Of a stretch of 64,000 bases of DNA, positions 54,045 through 62,227 are shown one piece after another. The notes beneath the pieces were generated by a model that was not told the origin of the DNA, made no database searches, and was given only the letters and a program-made list of their open reading frames with translations. The stretch comes from Corynebacterium mastitidis DSM 44356 (GTDB lineage Bacteria > Actinomycetota > Actinomycetes > Mycobacteriales > Mycobacteriaceae). Position 1 is the stretch's first letter. Each line of letters begins with the position of its first letter. The position numbers and the translations under genes are program-made. The stretch is taken from NCBI RefSeq assembly GCF_000375365.1, contig NZ_AQXB01000001.1, forward strand, positions 424,770 through 488,769, written 5' to 3'.

Positions 54045-55730
54045 TTACGCCTCCTCTCGGGAGCGGAAGGGCATGGGGATGTCCACGCCGCGCTCCTGGG
54101 CCACCTCGTGGGCGCGCTCGTAGCCGGCGTCGAAGTGCCGGATCACGCCCATCGCGGGGTCGTTGCTGAGCACGCGGTCCAGCTTGCGGGCGGCCAGCTC
54201 CGTGCCGTCGGCCACGGAGACCTGCCCGGCGTGGATGGAGCGGCCGATACCCACGCCGCCGCCGTGGTGGATGGACACCCAGGTGGCCCCGGAGGAGGTA
54301 GAGGTCAAGGCGTTGAGCAGCGGCCAGTCCGCGATGGCGTCGGAGCCGTCGAGCATGCCCTCGGTCTCCCGGTAGGGGCTGGCCACGGAGCCGGAGTCCA
54401 GGTGATCGCGGCCGATCACGATGGGCGCCTTCACCTTGCCCTCGGCCACCAGGCGGTTAAACAGCAGGCCCGCCTGGTGGCGCTCGCCGTAGCCCAGCCA
54501 GCAGATGCGCGCAGGCAGGCCCTCGAACTCCACGTACTCCTCGGCGGCGTCCAGCCAGCGGTGCAGGTGCTCGTTGTCCGGGAAGAGCTCCTTGAGCGCC
54601 TGGTCGGTCACGCGGATGTCCTCCGGGTCGCCGGAGAGCGCCACCCAGCGGAAGGGGCCCAGTCCCTCGCAGAACAGCGGGCGGATGTAGGCAGGCACGA
54701 AGCCGGGGAACTCGAAGGCCCGCGAGTAGCCCGCGTGGCGGGCCTCGTCGCGGATGGAGTTGCCATAATCGAACACCTCCGCGCCCTCGTCCTGGAACTC
54801 CACCATCGCCTGCACCTGGGCGGCCATGGACTCGCGGGACTTCTTGGTGAAGGTCTCCGGGTCATCCGCCGCCTCGCGCTGCCAGTCCGCCACGGCGATC
54901 TCGGTGGGCAGGTAGCTGAGGGGATCGTGCGCGGAGGTCTGGTCCGTGACCACGTCCACGGCGATCTCGCCCGCGCGGTGGCGGCGCAGCATCTCCGGGA
55001 ACACCTCGGCGGCGTTGCCCACGATGCCGATGGACACCGCCTCCCCGGCCTCCTTGGCCTGGGCGGCGCGCGCCACGGCGGCGTCGAGGTCCTCGTACAC
55101 CTCGTCCAGGTAGCGCTTGGACTGGCGGCGCTTGAGCCTGGTGACGTCCACGTCCGCGATCAGGCACACGCCGCCGTTGAGGGTGACGGCCAGCGGCTGG
55201 GCCCCGCCCATGCCGCCGCAGCCGCCGGTGAGCGTGAGGGTGCCCTTGAGGCTGCCTCCGAAGCGCTTGGCGGCCACGGCGGCGAAGGTCTCGAAGGTGC
55301 CCTGCAGGATGCCCTGGGTGGCGATGTAGATCCAGGAGCCCGCCGTCATCTGCCCGTACATCATCAGGCCCTCGGCCTCCAGGCGGCGGAACTCCGGCCA
55401 GGTGGCCCAGTCCCCCACCAGGTTGGAGTTGGCGATGAGCACGCGCGGGGCCCACTCGTTGGTCTTGAGCACCGCCACCGGCTTGCCGGACTGCACCAGC
55501 AGCGTCTCGTCCTCGCCCAGCTCCTTGAGCGTATCGACGATCGCGTCGAAGGCCTCCCAGCTCCGCGCGGCGCGCCCGGTGCCGCCGTAGACCACCAGGT
55601 CCTCGGGGCGCTCCGCGACCTCGGGGTCGAGGTTGTTCATCAGCATGCGCAGCGGGGCCTCGGTCTGCCAGGACTTGGCGCTGAGCTCCGGGCCCCGGGG
55701 GGCGCGGACGGTGCGCGGTTGGGATGCCAC
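54045..55730 (-). CDS. hutU: Urocanate hydratase (urocanase)
   Basis: This 561-residue enzyme uses NAD+ to hydrate urocanate to imidazolonepropionate. Motifs are [17 protein letters not shown], the NAD-binding [20 protein letters not shown] and the active-site region [20 protein letters not shown] with the family Cys. GTG start with GAGGAA upstream. It is the first gene of hutU-hutI, separated from the YjiH-family gene by a 184-base spacer that must hold its promoter and a HutR-like site. Confidence 0.96.
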   Translation of the reverse strand: MASQPRTVRAPRGPELSAKSWQTEAPLRMLMNNLDPEVAERPEDLVVYGGTGRAARSWEAFDAIVDTLKELGEDETLLVQSGKPVAVLKTNEWAPRVLIANSNLVGDWATWPEFRRLEAEGLMMYGQMTAGSWIYIATQGILQGTFETFAAVAAKRFGGSLKGTLTLTGGCGGMGGAQPLAVTLNGGVCLIADVDVTRLKRRQSKRYLDEVYEDLDAAVARAAQAKEAGEAVSIGIVGNAAEVFPEMLRRHRAGEIAVDVVTDQTSAHDPLSYLPTEIAVADWQREAADDPETFTKKSRESMAAQVQAMVEFQDEGAEVFDYGNSIRDEARHAGYSRAFEFPGFVPAYIRPLFCEGLGPFRWVALSGDPEDIRVTDQALKELFPDNEHLHRWLDAAEEYVEFEGLPARICWLGYGERHQAGLLFNRLVAEGKVKAPIVIGRDHLDSGSVASPYRETEGMLDGSDAIADWPLLNALTSTSSGATWVSIHHGGGVGIGRSIHAGQVSVADGTELAARKLDRVLSNDPAMGVIRHFDAGYERAHEVAQERGVDIPMPFRSREEA

Positions 55731-55900
55731 GATTTATTCCTCCAAAAACATCGCGTACCCGTGGCGCGGCGGCGCGGATCCGGCCTGAGCCGGGGCTGTC
55801 ATCCCCACTACCCCGCCAGGGGCACTGTGGTGTCCAAGAACTACGAGATTGATCGTAAGCCGGAACACAGGCGGCGTCCGCGCCCGCGCGGGGCGGGGTG

Positions 55901-55914
55901 TCTGGGATACGAGA
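55901..55914. promoter_or_regulatory. Possible HutR site upstream of hutU
   Basis: TCTGGGATACGAGA matches 11 of 14 positions of the HutR consensus I recall from C. resistens (TCTGWWATWCCAGA). It is imperfectly symmetric (GTCT and AGAC at its ends) and lies about 170 bases before hutU. Confidence 0.3.
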
Positions 55915-57222
55915 CTATGGCAGCAGCAGATAGGCCAGCGGGGTGGCAATCAGGATGCTTAAGGCCACCCGCTCGAACCAGATCACCACCAGGTGCCAGA
56001 TCCGCAGCGGCACGGAGGTGGCCATGATGCAGGGCACCAGCCCGGAAAAGAAGATCACGGCGCTCACGGAGACCACGCCGATGACAAAGCGCAGCACCAG
56101 GGACTCCTGATCCGCCACCACCGTGGCGGGCAGCAGCATCTCCGCGATCCCCAGCGCCGAGGCCTTGCCCGCCAGCAGCGGCTCCGGCAGGCGCACCAGC
56201 CAGGCGAAGGGGTAAAAGAGGTAGCCGAGCAGGTCAAACACGCGGGTATAGGTGGCCAGCACCAGGCCGATCACGCCCACCGAGAGGATGGACGGCGCCA
56301 CCGCCGCGCTCATGCGCACGCCGTCGAGGAAGTTCTCCCCCACCGCCCGGCCCAGGCTGGGCGCCGCGCGCAGGGCCTCCTTGGACGCCGCCCAGGCCGC
56401 CGCCACGCGCCCCGTGGTGATCCTCGGCTCCGGGTCCGGGGTGGCCCCCGGGTAGTGCTCGGCGGGAATGGTGCTCAGCGGCGGAATCCACACGGTGATC
56501 GCCGTGACCGCGAAGGTCACCAGCAGGCTCACCGCAAAATACTGCCCCCAGTAGTCCATCAGCCCCAGGGTCCCGGCCACCACCACCATGAACGCGGCGG
56601 AGACCGTGGAAAAGCCGGTGGCGATGATCGCCGCCTCCCGGGCGGTGTAGCGGCCCTGGCGGTACACCCGGTCCGTAATCAGCATGCCCAGGGAGTAGCT
56701 GCCCACGAAGCTCGTCACGGCGTCGATGGCCGAGCGGCCCGGGGTGCGCCACAGGGGCCGCATGATGGGCTGCATGAGCACGCCCACGAACTCCATGAGG
56801 CCGAAGCTCACCAGCAGCGCCAGGAAGGCCGAGCCGATGGGGATGATGAGCGCCACGGGGATGGCGATCTTCTCCCACAGGAAGGGCACCAGGTCCGGGC
56901 GGCCCAGCGCGGCGGGCAGCGTGCCGGTGAGGATCATCGCCGCCACGCCCAGCCCCATCACCGAGAGCAGGGCGAAGATCGCCTGCGTGGGGTTGCGCCA
57001 GGAGGTGCGGCGCAGCGTGCGCACGGTGCCATAGAGCACCAGGGCGGCCACCACCCAGCCCACGGCGGGCCCCAGGGCCCCGCGCACGAGGGTGACCAGG
57101 TGATCGAGCACGATGGTGCTCTTGCCCCGAAACGTCACGGGCAGGAAGAACACGGCCACGCCCACGGCGCTGTACACGAACATCCGCCACAGGCCCGGGG
57201 TTGCTTTCGCGGAGGTCGTCAT
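55915..57222 (-). CDS. YjiH family membrane protein, probable histidine/urocanate transporter
   Basis: This 435-residue integral membrane protein has about ten helices with Gate/nucleoside-recognition-like segments (VTSFVGSYSLGMLITDRVYR, AIIATGFSTVSAAFMVVVAG, IFFSGLVPCIMATSVPL). YjiH-family genes are often found inside hut clusters, where they are thought to carry histidine or an intermediate. It starts 3 bases after the hutH stop, so hutH and yjiH form one transcription unit. Confidence 0.85.
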   Translation of the reverse strand: MTTSAKATPGLWRMFVYSAVGVAVFFLPVTFRGKSTIVLDHLVTLVRGALGPAVGWVVAALVLYGTVRTLRRTSWRNPTQAIFALLSVMGLGVAAMILTGTLPAALGRPDLVPFLWEKIAIPVALIIPIGSAFLALLVSFGLMEFVGVLMQPIMRPLWRTPGRSAIDAVTSFVGSYSLGMLITDRVYRQGRYTAREAAIIATGFSTVSAAFMVVVAGTLGLMDYWGQYFAVSLLVTFAVTAITVWIPPLSTIPAEHYPGATPDPEPRITTGRVAAAWAASKEALRAAPSLGRAVGENFLDGVRMSAAVAPSILSVGVIGLVLATYTRVFDLLGYLFYPFAWLVRLPEPLLAGKASALGIAEMLLPATVVADQESLVLRFVIGVVSVSAVIFFSGLVPCIMATSVPLRIWHLVVIWFERVALSILIATPLAYLLLP

Positions 57223-57225
57223 CGC

Positions 57226-58794
57226 CTAGGTCAGCTCCCCCACGGCCCGCTCCACGGCCTCCACCAGCGCGCCCGAGCGCACCAGCCCCACCGCATAGTC
57301 CATCTCCGGGGCCAGGAAGCGGTCCTCCCCCGCGCCCGGCACGCCCTCGCGCACCGCGCGGATCGCCGCCGAGGTGCCCGGCGCGGGCTCGCCCTCGCGC
57401 ATCTCGATGGCGCGCGCCGCGGTGAGCACCTCCACCGCCAGCACCCGCGTCAGCCCGTCCACGGCGCGGCGCAGCTTGCGCGCCGCCGCCCAGCCCATCG
57501 AGACGTGATCCTCCTGCATGGCCGAGGAGGGGATGGAATCCGCGCTGGCCGGGGCCGCCAGGCGCTTGAGCTCGGAGACGATGCCCGCCTGGGTGTACTG
57601 GGCGATCATGTGGCCCGAATCCACGCCCGGGTCCCCCGCCAGGAAGGCCGTGAGCCCCCGGTTGCGGGCCGGGTCCAAGAAGCGATCGGTGCGCCGCTCC
57701 GAGATGCTGGCCAGGTCCGCCACCACGATGGCGAGGAAGTCCAGCGCGTAGGCCACCGGCGCCCCGTGGAAGTTGCCGTTGGAGGTCACGCGGCCGTCGA
57801 GTGCCACCACCGGGTTGTCCACGGCGGCGGACAGCTCCCGCCGCGCCACCGCGCGGGCGTGGTCCAGGGTATCGCGGAAACCGCCCGCCACCTGCGGGGC
57901 GCAGCGCACCGAGTAGGCGTCCTGCACCTGGCTCCGGCTGAACTCCTCGGCGGCGGCCGCCAGCAGCGGGGAGCCCGCCGCCACCGCGCGCACGTTGGCG
58001 GCCGACGCCGCCTGCCCCGGGTGCGGGCGCAGGTCCTGAAGGTCGGCGTCGAACACGCTCAGGGTGCCCAGCAGGCCCTCCACCGTCATGGCCACCGCAA
58101 CATCCGAGGCGGTGGCCAGCGCCTCCAGATCCGCCAGGGCCAGGCAGAGCTGGCCCAGCATGCCGTCGGTGCCGTTGATCAGCGCCAGGCCCTCCTTCTC
58201 CCGCAGCTCCAGGGGCGCGATCCCGGCCTCGGCCAGGGCCTCGGGCACGGTGACCTCCTCCCCCCGGGCGTTACGGGCGCGCCCCTCGCCCATGAGCACC
58301 AGGGCGCAGTGTGCCAGCGGCGCGAGGTCGCCCGAGCAGCCCAGGGAGCCGTACTCGTGCACGATGGGGGTGATCCCGGAGTTCAGCAGCTCCGCGTAGG
58401 TCTGCGCCACCACCGGGCGCACGCCGGTGCGGCCCGTGCACAGGGTGGACAGGCGCAGCAGCATGAGCGCGCGGATCACCTCGCGCTCCACCTCCGGGCC
58501 GGAGCCCGCCGCGTGGGAGCGCACCAGGCTGCGCTGCAACTGGGCGCGGGACTCCGCCGGGATGTGGCGGCGGGCCAGCGCGCCGAAGCCCGTGGAGATG
58601 CCGTAGACCGGCGTGGGATCGGCGGCCAGCTCCTCCACCCGCTCCCGGGTGGCGGCCACGGCCTCCAGGGCCTCGGGGGCGAGGACGACGGGCGCGCCGT
58701 AGCGGGCCACGGCCACGACCTCCTCGATCGAGAGGGGGCCGGGGCGGAGGGTGACGGATTCGATGGCGCGGGCGCTGGCGAGAAGGGAAGGCAT
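57226..58794 (-). CDS. hutH: Histidine ammonia-lyase
   Basis: This 522-residue lyase removes ammonia from histidine to give urocanate. The MIO prosthetic group would form from Cys-Ser-Gly in YGSLGCSGDLAPLAHCALVL; most HutH proteins have Ala-Ser-Gly there. Other family motifs are YGISTGFGAL (catalytic Tyr), NGTDGMLGQLCLAL, VQDAYSVRCAPQVAGG and NGNFHGAPVAYALDF. AAGGAG is 9 bases before the ATG. It is first gene of hutH-yjiH and lies beside hutR. Confidence 0.95.
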   Translation of the reverse strand: MPSLLASARAIESVTLRPGPLSIEEVVAVARYGAPVVLAPEALEAVAATRERVEELAADPTPVYGISTGFGALARRHIPAESRAQLQRSLVRSHAAGSGPEVEREVIRALMLLRLSTLCTGRTGVRPVVAQTYAELLNSGITPIVHEYGSLGCSGDLAPLAHCALVLMGEGRARNARGEEVTVPEALAEAGIAPLELREKEGLALINGTDGMLGQLCLALADLEALATASDVAVAMTVEGLLGTLSVFDADLQDLRPHPGQAASAANVRAVAAGSPLLAAAAEEFSRSQVQDAYSVRCAPQVAGGFRDTLDHARAVARRELSAAVDNPVVALDGRVTSNGNFHGAPVAYALDFLAIVVADLASISERRTDRFLDPARNRGLTAFLAGDPGVDSGHMIAQYTQAGIVSELKRLAAPASADSIPSSAMQEDHVSMGWAAARKLRRAVDGLTRVLAVEVLTAARAIEMREGEPAPGTSAAIRAVREGVPGAGEDRFLAPEMDYAVGLVRSGALVEAVERAVGELT

Positions 58795-58918
58795 GGGGCT
58801 GCTCCTTGTGGCTCTGGGCGGCCCCGGGCGAGCGACGGGCGCGGCAGACCGCGCCGGTTGCCCGCGCGGGGTCCGCGGGGGTTCTCGGCAAAGTGGTCTG
58901 CGCGACAGCCAAGCGCAG

Positions 58919-59737
58919 TTATGGTGAATCTAGCACGTTTCCGTAGAGGCGACTACCCACACCCCGGGCGTGCCCCCGCAGGGCCTCGATCACGCCCCCG
59001 TGCCGCTCCTCGCCCAGGGCGGCCACCGGGAAGGTCACCGCCAGCGCCGCCGCCGGGCGGCCCAGGTGATCCAGCACCGCCACCGCCAGGCTGCGCTGAC
59101 CCCGGCTGACCTCCTCCACCTCCTGCGCCCAGCCGCGCTCGCGGACAAGGGCGAGGTCCTCGCGGAGCCGGTTCCAGGAGGGGGCGGGCGCGGCGCGGGG
59201 GCGATCCGCCTCCTTCGAGGCGCCTTCCCCGTTGCCTTCCCGCCCGGTCTCCCCGACGTGCGCCCGCGCGAGGGCGGCCTTGACCTCGGCCTCCGGCAGG
59301 TGCGCGAGCATGACCCGCCCCGAGGCCGTTTTTAAGGCATCCAGGCGCACCCCCTCCTCCGTGACCAGGGAGACCGCCCTGGGGCCGCGCACCTCCAGCA
59401 GGTACAGCACCTCCGAACCCGCCAGGCGAGACAGGTGCGCCGAGCCGCCCACCGACTCCGCCAGGGACCGCAGGGGGCGACGCGCCAGGCGCACCAGGGG
59501 CTGCTGCGTGACGTAGGCGTTGGCCATCGAATAGGCCACCAGGCCCAGGCCCCAGGTGCGCGTCTCCGGGATGCGCACCACGTAGCCCGCCCGCTCCATC
59601 TCCGTGAGCAGGTGATAGGTGGTGGAGCGGGGCAAGTCCAGCTCCGCGCGAATGCGGGCGGCGGAGATGGGGACGTCGATGGAGGAGAGCAGCGTGAGGA
59701 TGCGCAGGGTGTTGCGCGCGGCGGGGACGTGGGACAT
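58919..59737 (-). CDS. hutR: IclR family regulator of histidine utilisation
   Basis: This 272-residue protein has an IclR winged helix (LRILTLLSSIDVPISAARIR, AELDLPRSTTYHLLTEMERA) and a C-terminal effector domain. The effector domain is interrupted at about 165-190 by a polar low-complexity insert (ETGREGNGEGASKEADRPRA). IclR-type HutR controls hut genes in C. resistens. It lies next to hutH and ends 125 bases from it. Its start codon borders the AT-rich insertion, so its promoter now lies in foreign DNA. Confidence 0.85.
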   Translation of the reverse strand: MSHVPAARNTLRILTLLSSIDVPISAARIRAELDLPRSTTYHLLTEMERAGYVVRIPETRTWGLGLVAYSMANAYVTQQPLVRLARRPLRSLAESVGGSAHLSRLAGSEVLYLLEVRGPRAVSLVTEEGVRLDALKTASGRVMLAHLPEAEVKAALARAHVGETGREGNGEGASKEADRPRAAPAPSWNRLREDLALVRERGWAQEVEEVSRGQRSLAVAVLDHLGRPAAALAVTFPVAALGEERHGGVIEALRGHARGVGSRLYGNVLDSP

Positions 59738-59878
59738 AAAATAAAGAAATTAATTTTACAGAGTCGTAGAAATAATCTACAATACATTATCGGGATAATT
59801 TTCACCCAACACGTAAGGGAAAGCTATACCCATAGACATGTGGAAATGAAATATTTTGTTTTGTTAAGATGGGAGTAT
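59738..59878. other. AT-rich spacer, left edge of the insertion
   Basis: The G+C content falls abruptly at the hutR start codon. The spacer holds ATTATC-GG-GATAAT followed by TTTT (59786-59803), a possible terminator on the plus strand, and the hutR promoter. No gene is seen. Confidence 0.6.
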
Positions 59879-61699
59879 TTAGATATTGTAAACATTTTCA
59901 CTAAGCACTTTCCTGAGCTCATCATCGACCGCATATATGTAAAGACCGTTTACCCCTCGAGTAAGTAGGACATTAAGTTCATTTCGTAATAATTCTTCCG
60001 CCACACTTACCTTGACACCATTAGATAGCGTTCGCCGTTGGGTTGCATTTCTATTCTTACTAGAACAAGGATCAAAAATAATCTGACCATTTCGATACTT
60101 TACAGATTCGCCAATAATAACACCAGCATAATTAAGATCGAAGCCATGAATAGTAAATGTAGATCCAACCTCATTGATTGTATGTTCCTGTTCAGCCCAT
60201 GCCTGATCTTCCGCTTTTCTCTTTTCAGCTTTACTCAGCGAACCTTTTTTAATTATCTCACGATTCCACGGGAGTGAAAAATCCCCAATTTCCACAGCCC
60301 ACACCTCACCTACCTTCCCACCCTTCCCCTTTACCCCACTGTAAGACCAGTCGAACGTAGCCAATAAACGAGATAATTTTGACTCCAACACGCTTGCTTT
60401 ACTATAAATTTTATTATACATATCTTGGGGATTTTGGAAAACTCGAACCTCATAATTATTTTTGTCTCGATAATCACCATTAAGGGAAAGGGGAAGCACT
60501 TCACCCCTATCGATAATTGACCGCACCCAATCAACAGTCTCTCTTGCCGCATTCATTCGCATTTGATTTTTTAAAATTATCTCTTCATCTGCTTGTTGGC
60601 GGATATTCTGATACTCCTCTTCAGTCCAATATTGATTAGTTGCCATCACCTGCATGGGGTCAAAAACAGCCACAACAATCTTTGCCCGATGAAGGATATC
60701 GAAAAGTTGATTCTTCCCTCGATAGCTCTGCTTTCCCTGAGTCAAAAGCAAATGAGCTTCATCGACAATTACTACGTCGGGAAAATCCTCAGGATATTGA
60801 CCGGAATCTGATGCTACACCATGCAATCGGATAAACCGAGTCGGTTTACTAATTCTATCCTCATTATTTTGTAGCCAACCAAGTTTTTTACCGATTTGAC
60901 GATAAACGGCAAGTTGTTCATCGTGGTTAACCAAAAGATAGGGATTAATTTTTCCAGAGATAGGAAGTGGACCCTGGTGATCTTCCATTCGGAAAAGATC
61001 ATGAAAGAGATTACTTAGCAATACGGTCTTACCCGTACCAGCTTCGCCACCAACAAGAATAAGCCGCCCACCAAACTCAGAACAATCTTGGGATAGGGAA
61101 TCTTTGATTTTCTGAATGATATTATCCTTAGCCTCGATCTGCTCCGCAGTGAGGCGATGGAAAGGGGAAGATTTAAATAAAGCAGATTCTTTTATGGATT
61201 CTTCAGAGGGAAAAAGTAACCCATTACGCTCGTGTAAATTGTTCCAAATCTTGGAAAATACCTCGTCAAGATATTCATGGGTATAATACTTCCCTTGAGG
61301 GTTGGATCGACGATTCCTTATTTTTCCAACAGAATCAACGCTTCCCAAATAAAGCATAAGACGATTTTCAATATCTAAAGTTAAAGATTTATTGAAAAGT
61401 TCATGTCCTACTATATACATTTTACTTTTGGGAGATTTAGAAAAATCATTCCACTCATCATTGCTACGAGAATCAGAAATTAGATGCTGCTTTGTACGCG
61501 AGTAAATATCTGAAGTTTCTCCTACATAAACATGGTAACCTTCACATTTTTTATCATGTATGATATATACAGTTGGATATTCAAGAAGATAGGACTCTTG
61601 CCCCATGTCTGTAGATTTTGCCCTACGGATATCTCCGATAAAAATATCTAACTCTTTCCTTGAGTAGTTGACTGTTTCAATTACTGGAACTGCAACCAT
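59879..61699 (-). CDS. GIY-YIG nuclease domain fused to DUF2075 superfamily-1 helicase
   Basis: This 606-residue protein has an N-terminal GIY-YIG domain (about 42-150): TVYIIHDKKCEGYHVYVGET with a downstream SRTKQHL. A DUF2075/Schlafen-3-like SF1 ATPase follows (about 175-606) with Walker A LILVGGEAGTGKTVLLSNL, Walker B PDVVIVDEAHLLLTQGK, motif III VVAVFDPMQVMA, motif V STFTIHGFDLNYAGVIIGES and motif VI ELNVLLTRGVNGLYIYAVDD. All key ATPase residues look intact. Base composition is far more AT-rich than both hut neighbours. Such solitary nuclease-helicase fusions occur in defence islands; an anti-phage role is inferred, not shown. The start has only a weak AAGGCGG upstream. Confidence 0.85.
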   Translation of the reverse strand: MVAVPVIETVNYSRKELDIFIGDIRRAKSTDMGQESYLLEYPTVYIIHDKKCEGYHVYVGETSDIYSRTKQHLISDSRSNDEWNDFSKSPKSKMYIVGHELFNKSLTLDIENRLMLYLGSVDSVGKIRNRRSNPQGKYYTHEYLDEVFSKIWNNLHERNGLLFPSEESIKESALFKSSPFHRLTAEQIEAKDNIIQKIKDSLSQDCSEFGGRLILVGGEAGTGKTVLLSNLFHDLFRMEDHQGPLPISGKINPYLLVNHDEQLAVYRQIGKKLGWLQNNEDRISKPTRFIRLHGVASDSGQYPEDFPDVVIVDEAHLLLTQGKQSYRGKNQLFDILHRAKIVVAVFDPMQVMATNQYWTEEEYQNIRQQADEEIILKNQMRMNAARETVDWVRSIIDRGEVLPLSLNGDYRDKNNYEVRVFQNPQDMYNKIYSKASVLESKLSRLLATFDWSYSGVKGKGGKVGEVWAVEIGDFSLPWNREIIKKGSLSKAEKRKAEDQAWAEQEHTINEVGSTFTIHGFDLNYAGVIIGESVKYRNGQIIFDPCSSKNRNATQRRTLSNGVKVSVAEELLRNELNVLLTRGVNGLYIYAVDDELRKVLSENVYNI

Positions 61700-61789
61700 G
61701 TAAGAACCCGCCTTCAGGATAAAATATTTATAATGGAAATTAATGGGCTGTAAACTTATTTATTTGGGACTTCCACCACTCTGAAATAT

Positions 61790-61809
61790 ATGTTTCAGAT
61801 AGTGAATCT
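61790..61809. promoter_or_regulatory. Inverted repeat upstream of the GIY-YIG/DUF2075 gene
   Basis: Seven-base perfect arms TCTGAAA and TTTCAGA around TATATG lie 91 bases before the gene start. It is a candidate operator for the inserted gene. Confidence 0.4.
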
Positions 61810-62163
61810 CCAGATAAATTCCTCCCCATTCCGAAAATGGAGAAATAAATTAATAGCGGCACTAGCTCAAGGGGTAGAATTTATACAACCGTAATGTTTG
61901 GGACATGTAAATTTTAATTTATTATATGGTGGATATTTTATATACAGCATTGGTGAAATTAATCTAAAAATTAATACCTTCTGCACTAGATTGTAATTCA
62001 TTTGAATGAAGGGGTGATTTTTGCTACCCATCATCGGAATGCGAAGCGTGCCACCAGCTTATCATGTTCTCATGCCGTAAGCTTAAAGTTCCCTACTGTT
62101 ACCCCTTCCTCACCGTCAACCTCTAGTATCACACTAAGAAAGATTCCGTGGCTCGCGCCATAG

Positions 62164-62181
62164 GGTCTACCGCCCTAGACC
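62164..62181. promoter_or_regulatory. Inverted repeat upstream of the permease-hutG operon
   Basis: GGTCTA-CCGCCC-TAGACC, perfect 6-base arms, lies 47 bases before the permease start. It is a candidate IclR/HutR operator. Half-sites GGTCT and AGACC also occur in the hutH-hutR spacer. Confidence 0.4.
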
Positions 62182-62227
62182 GCGCTCCGCGAACCTCGTA
62201 GAGCCAAATCATCCAAGGAGGATCGCC

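Larger units (their letters stand above)
61700..62227. other. AT-rich intergenic region, right edge of the insertion
   Basis: There is no gene in these 528 bases. They hold TCTGAAA-TATATG-TTTCAGA (61790-61809), TTCATT-TG-AATGAA (61997-62010), and, after composition returns to GC-rich near 62140, GGTCTA-CCGCCC-TAGACC (62164-62181) and the permease ribosome site. Confidence 0.7.

Noticed and set aside
55993..59109. Plus-strand frame of about 1000 codons opposite the hut genes
   Set aside because: Antisense shadow of YjiH-family and hutH genes; His/Gly/Arg-rich and without motifs.
61861..61920. tRNA-like string CTAGCTCAAGGGGTAGAA in the AT-rich spacer
   Set aside because: It resembles a D-arm, but the D-stem does not pair and no anticodon or T-arm follows. 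It may be chance.
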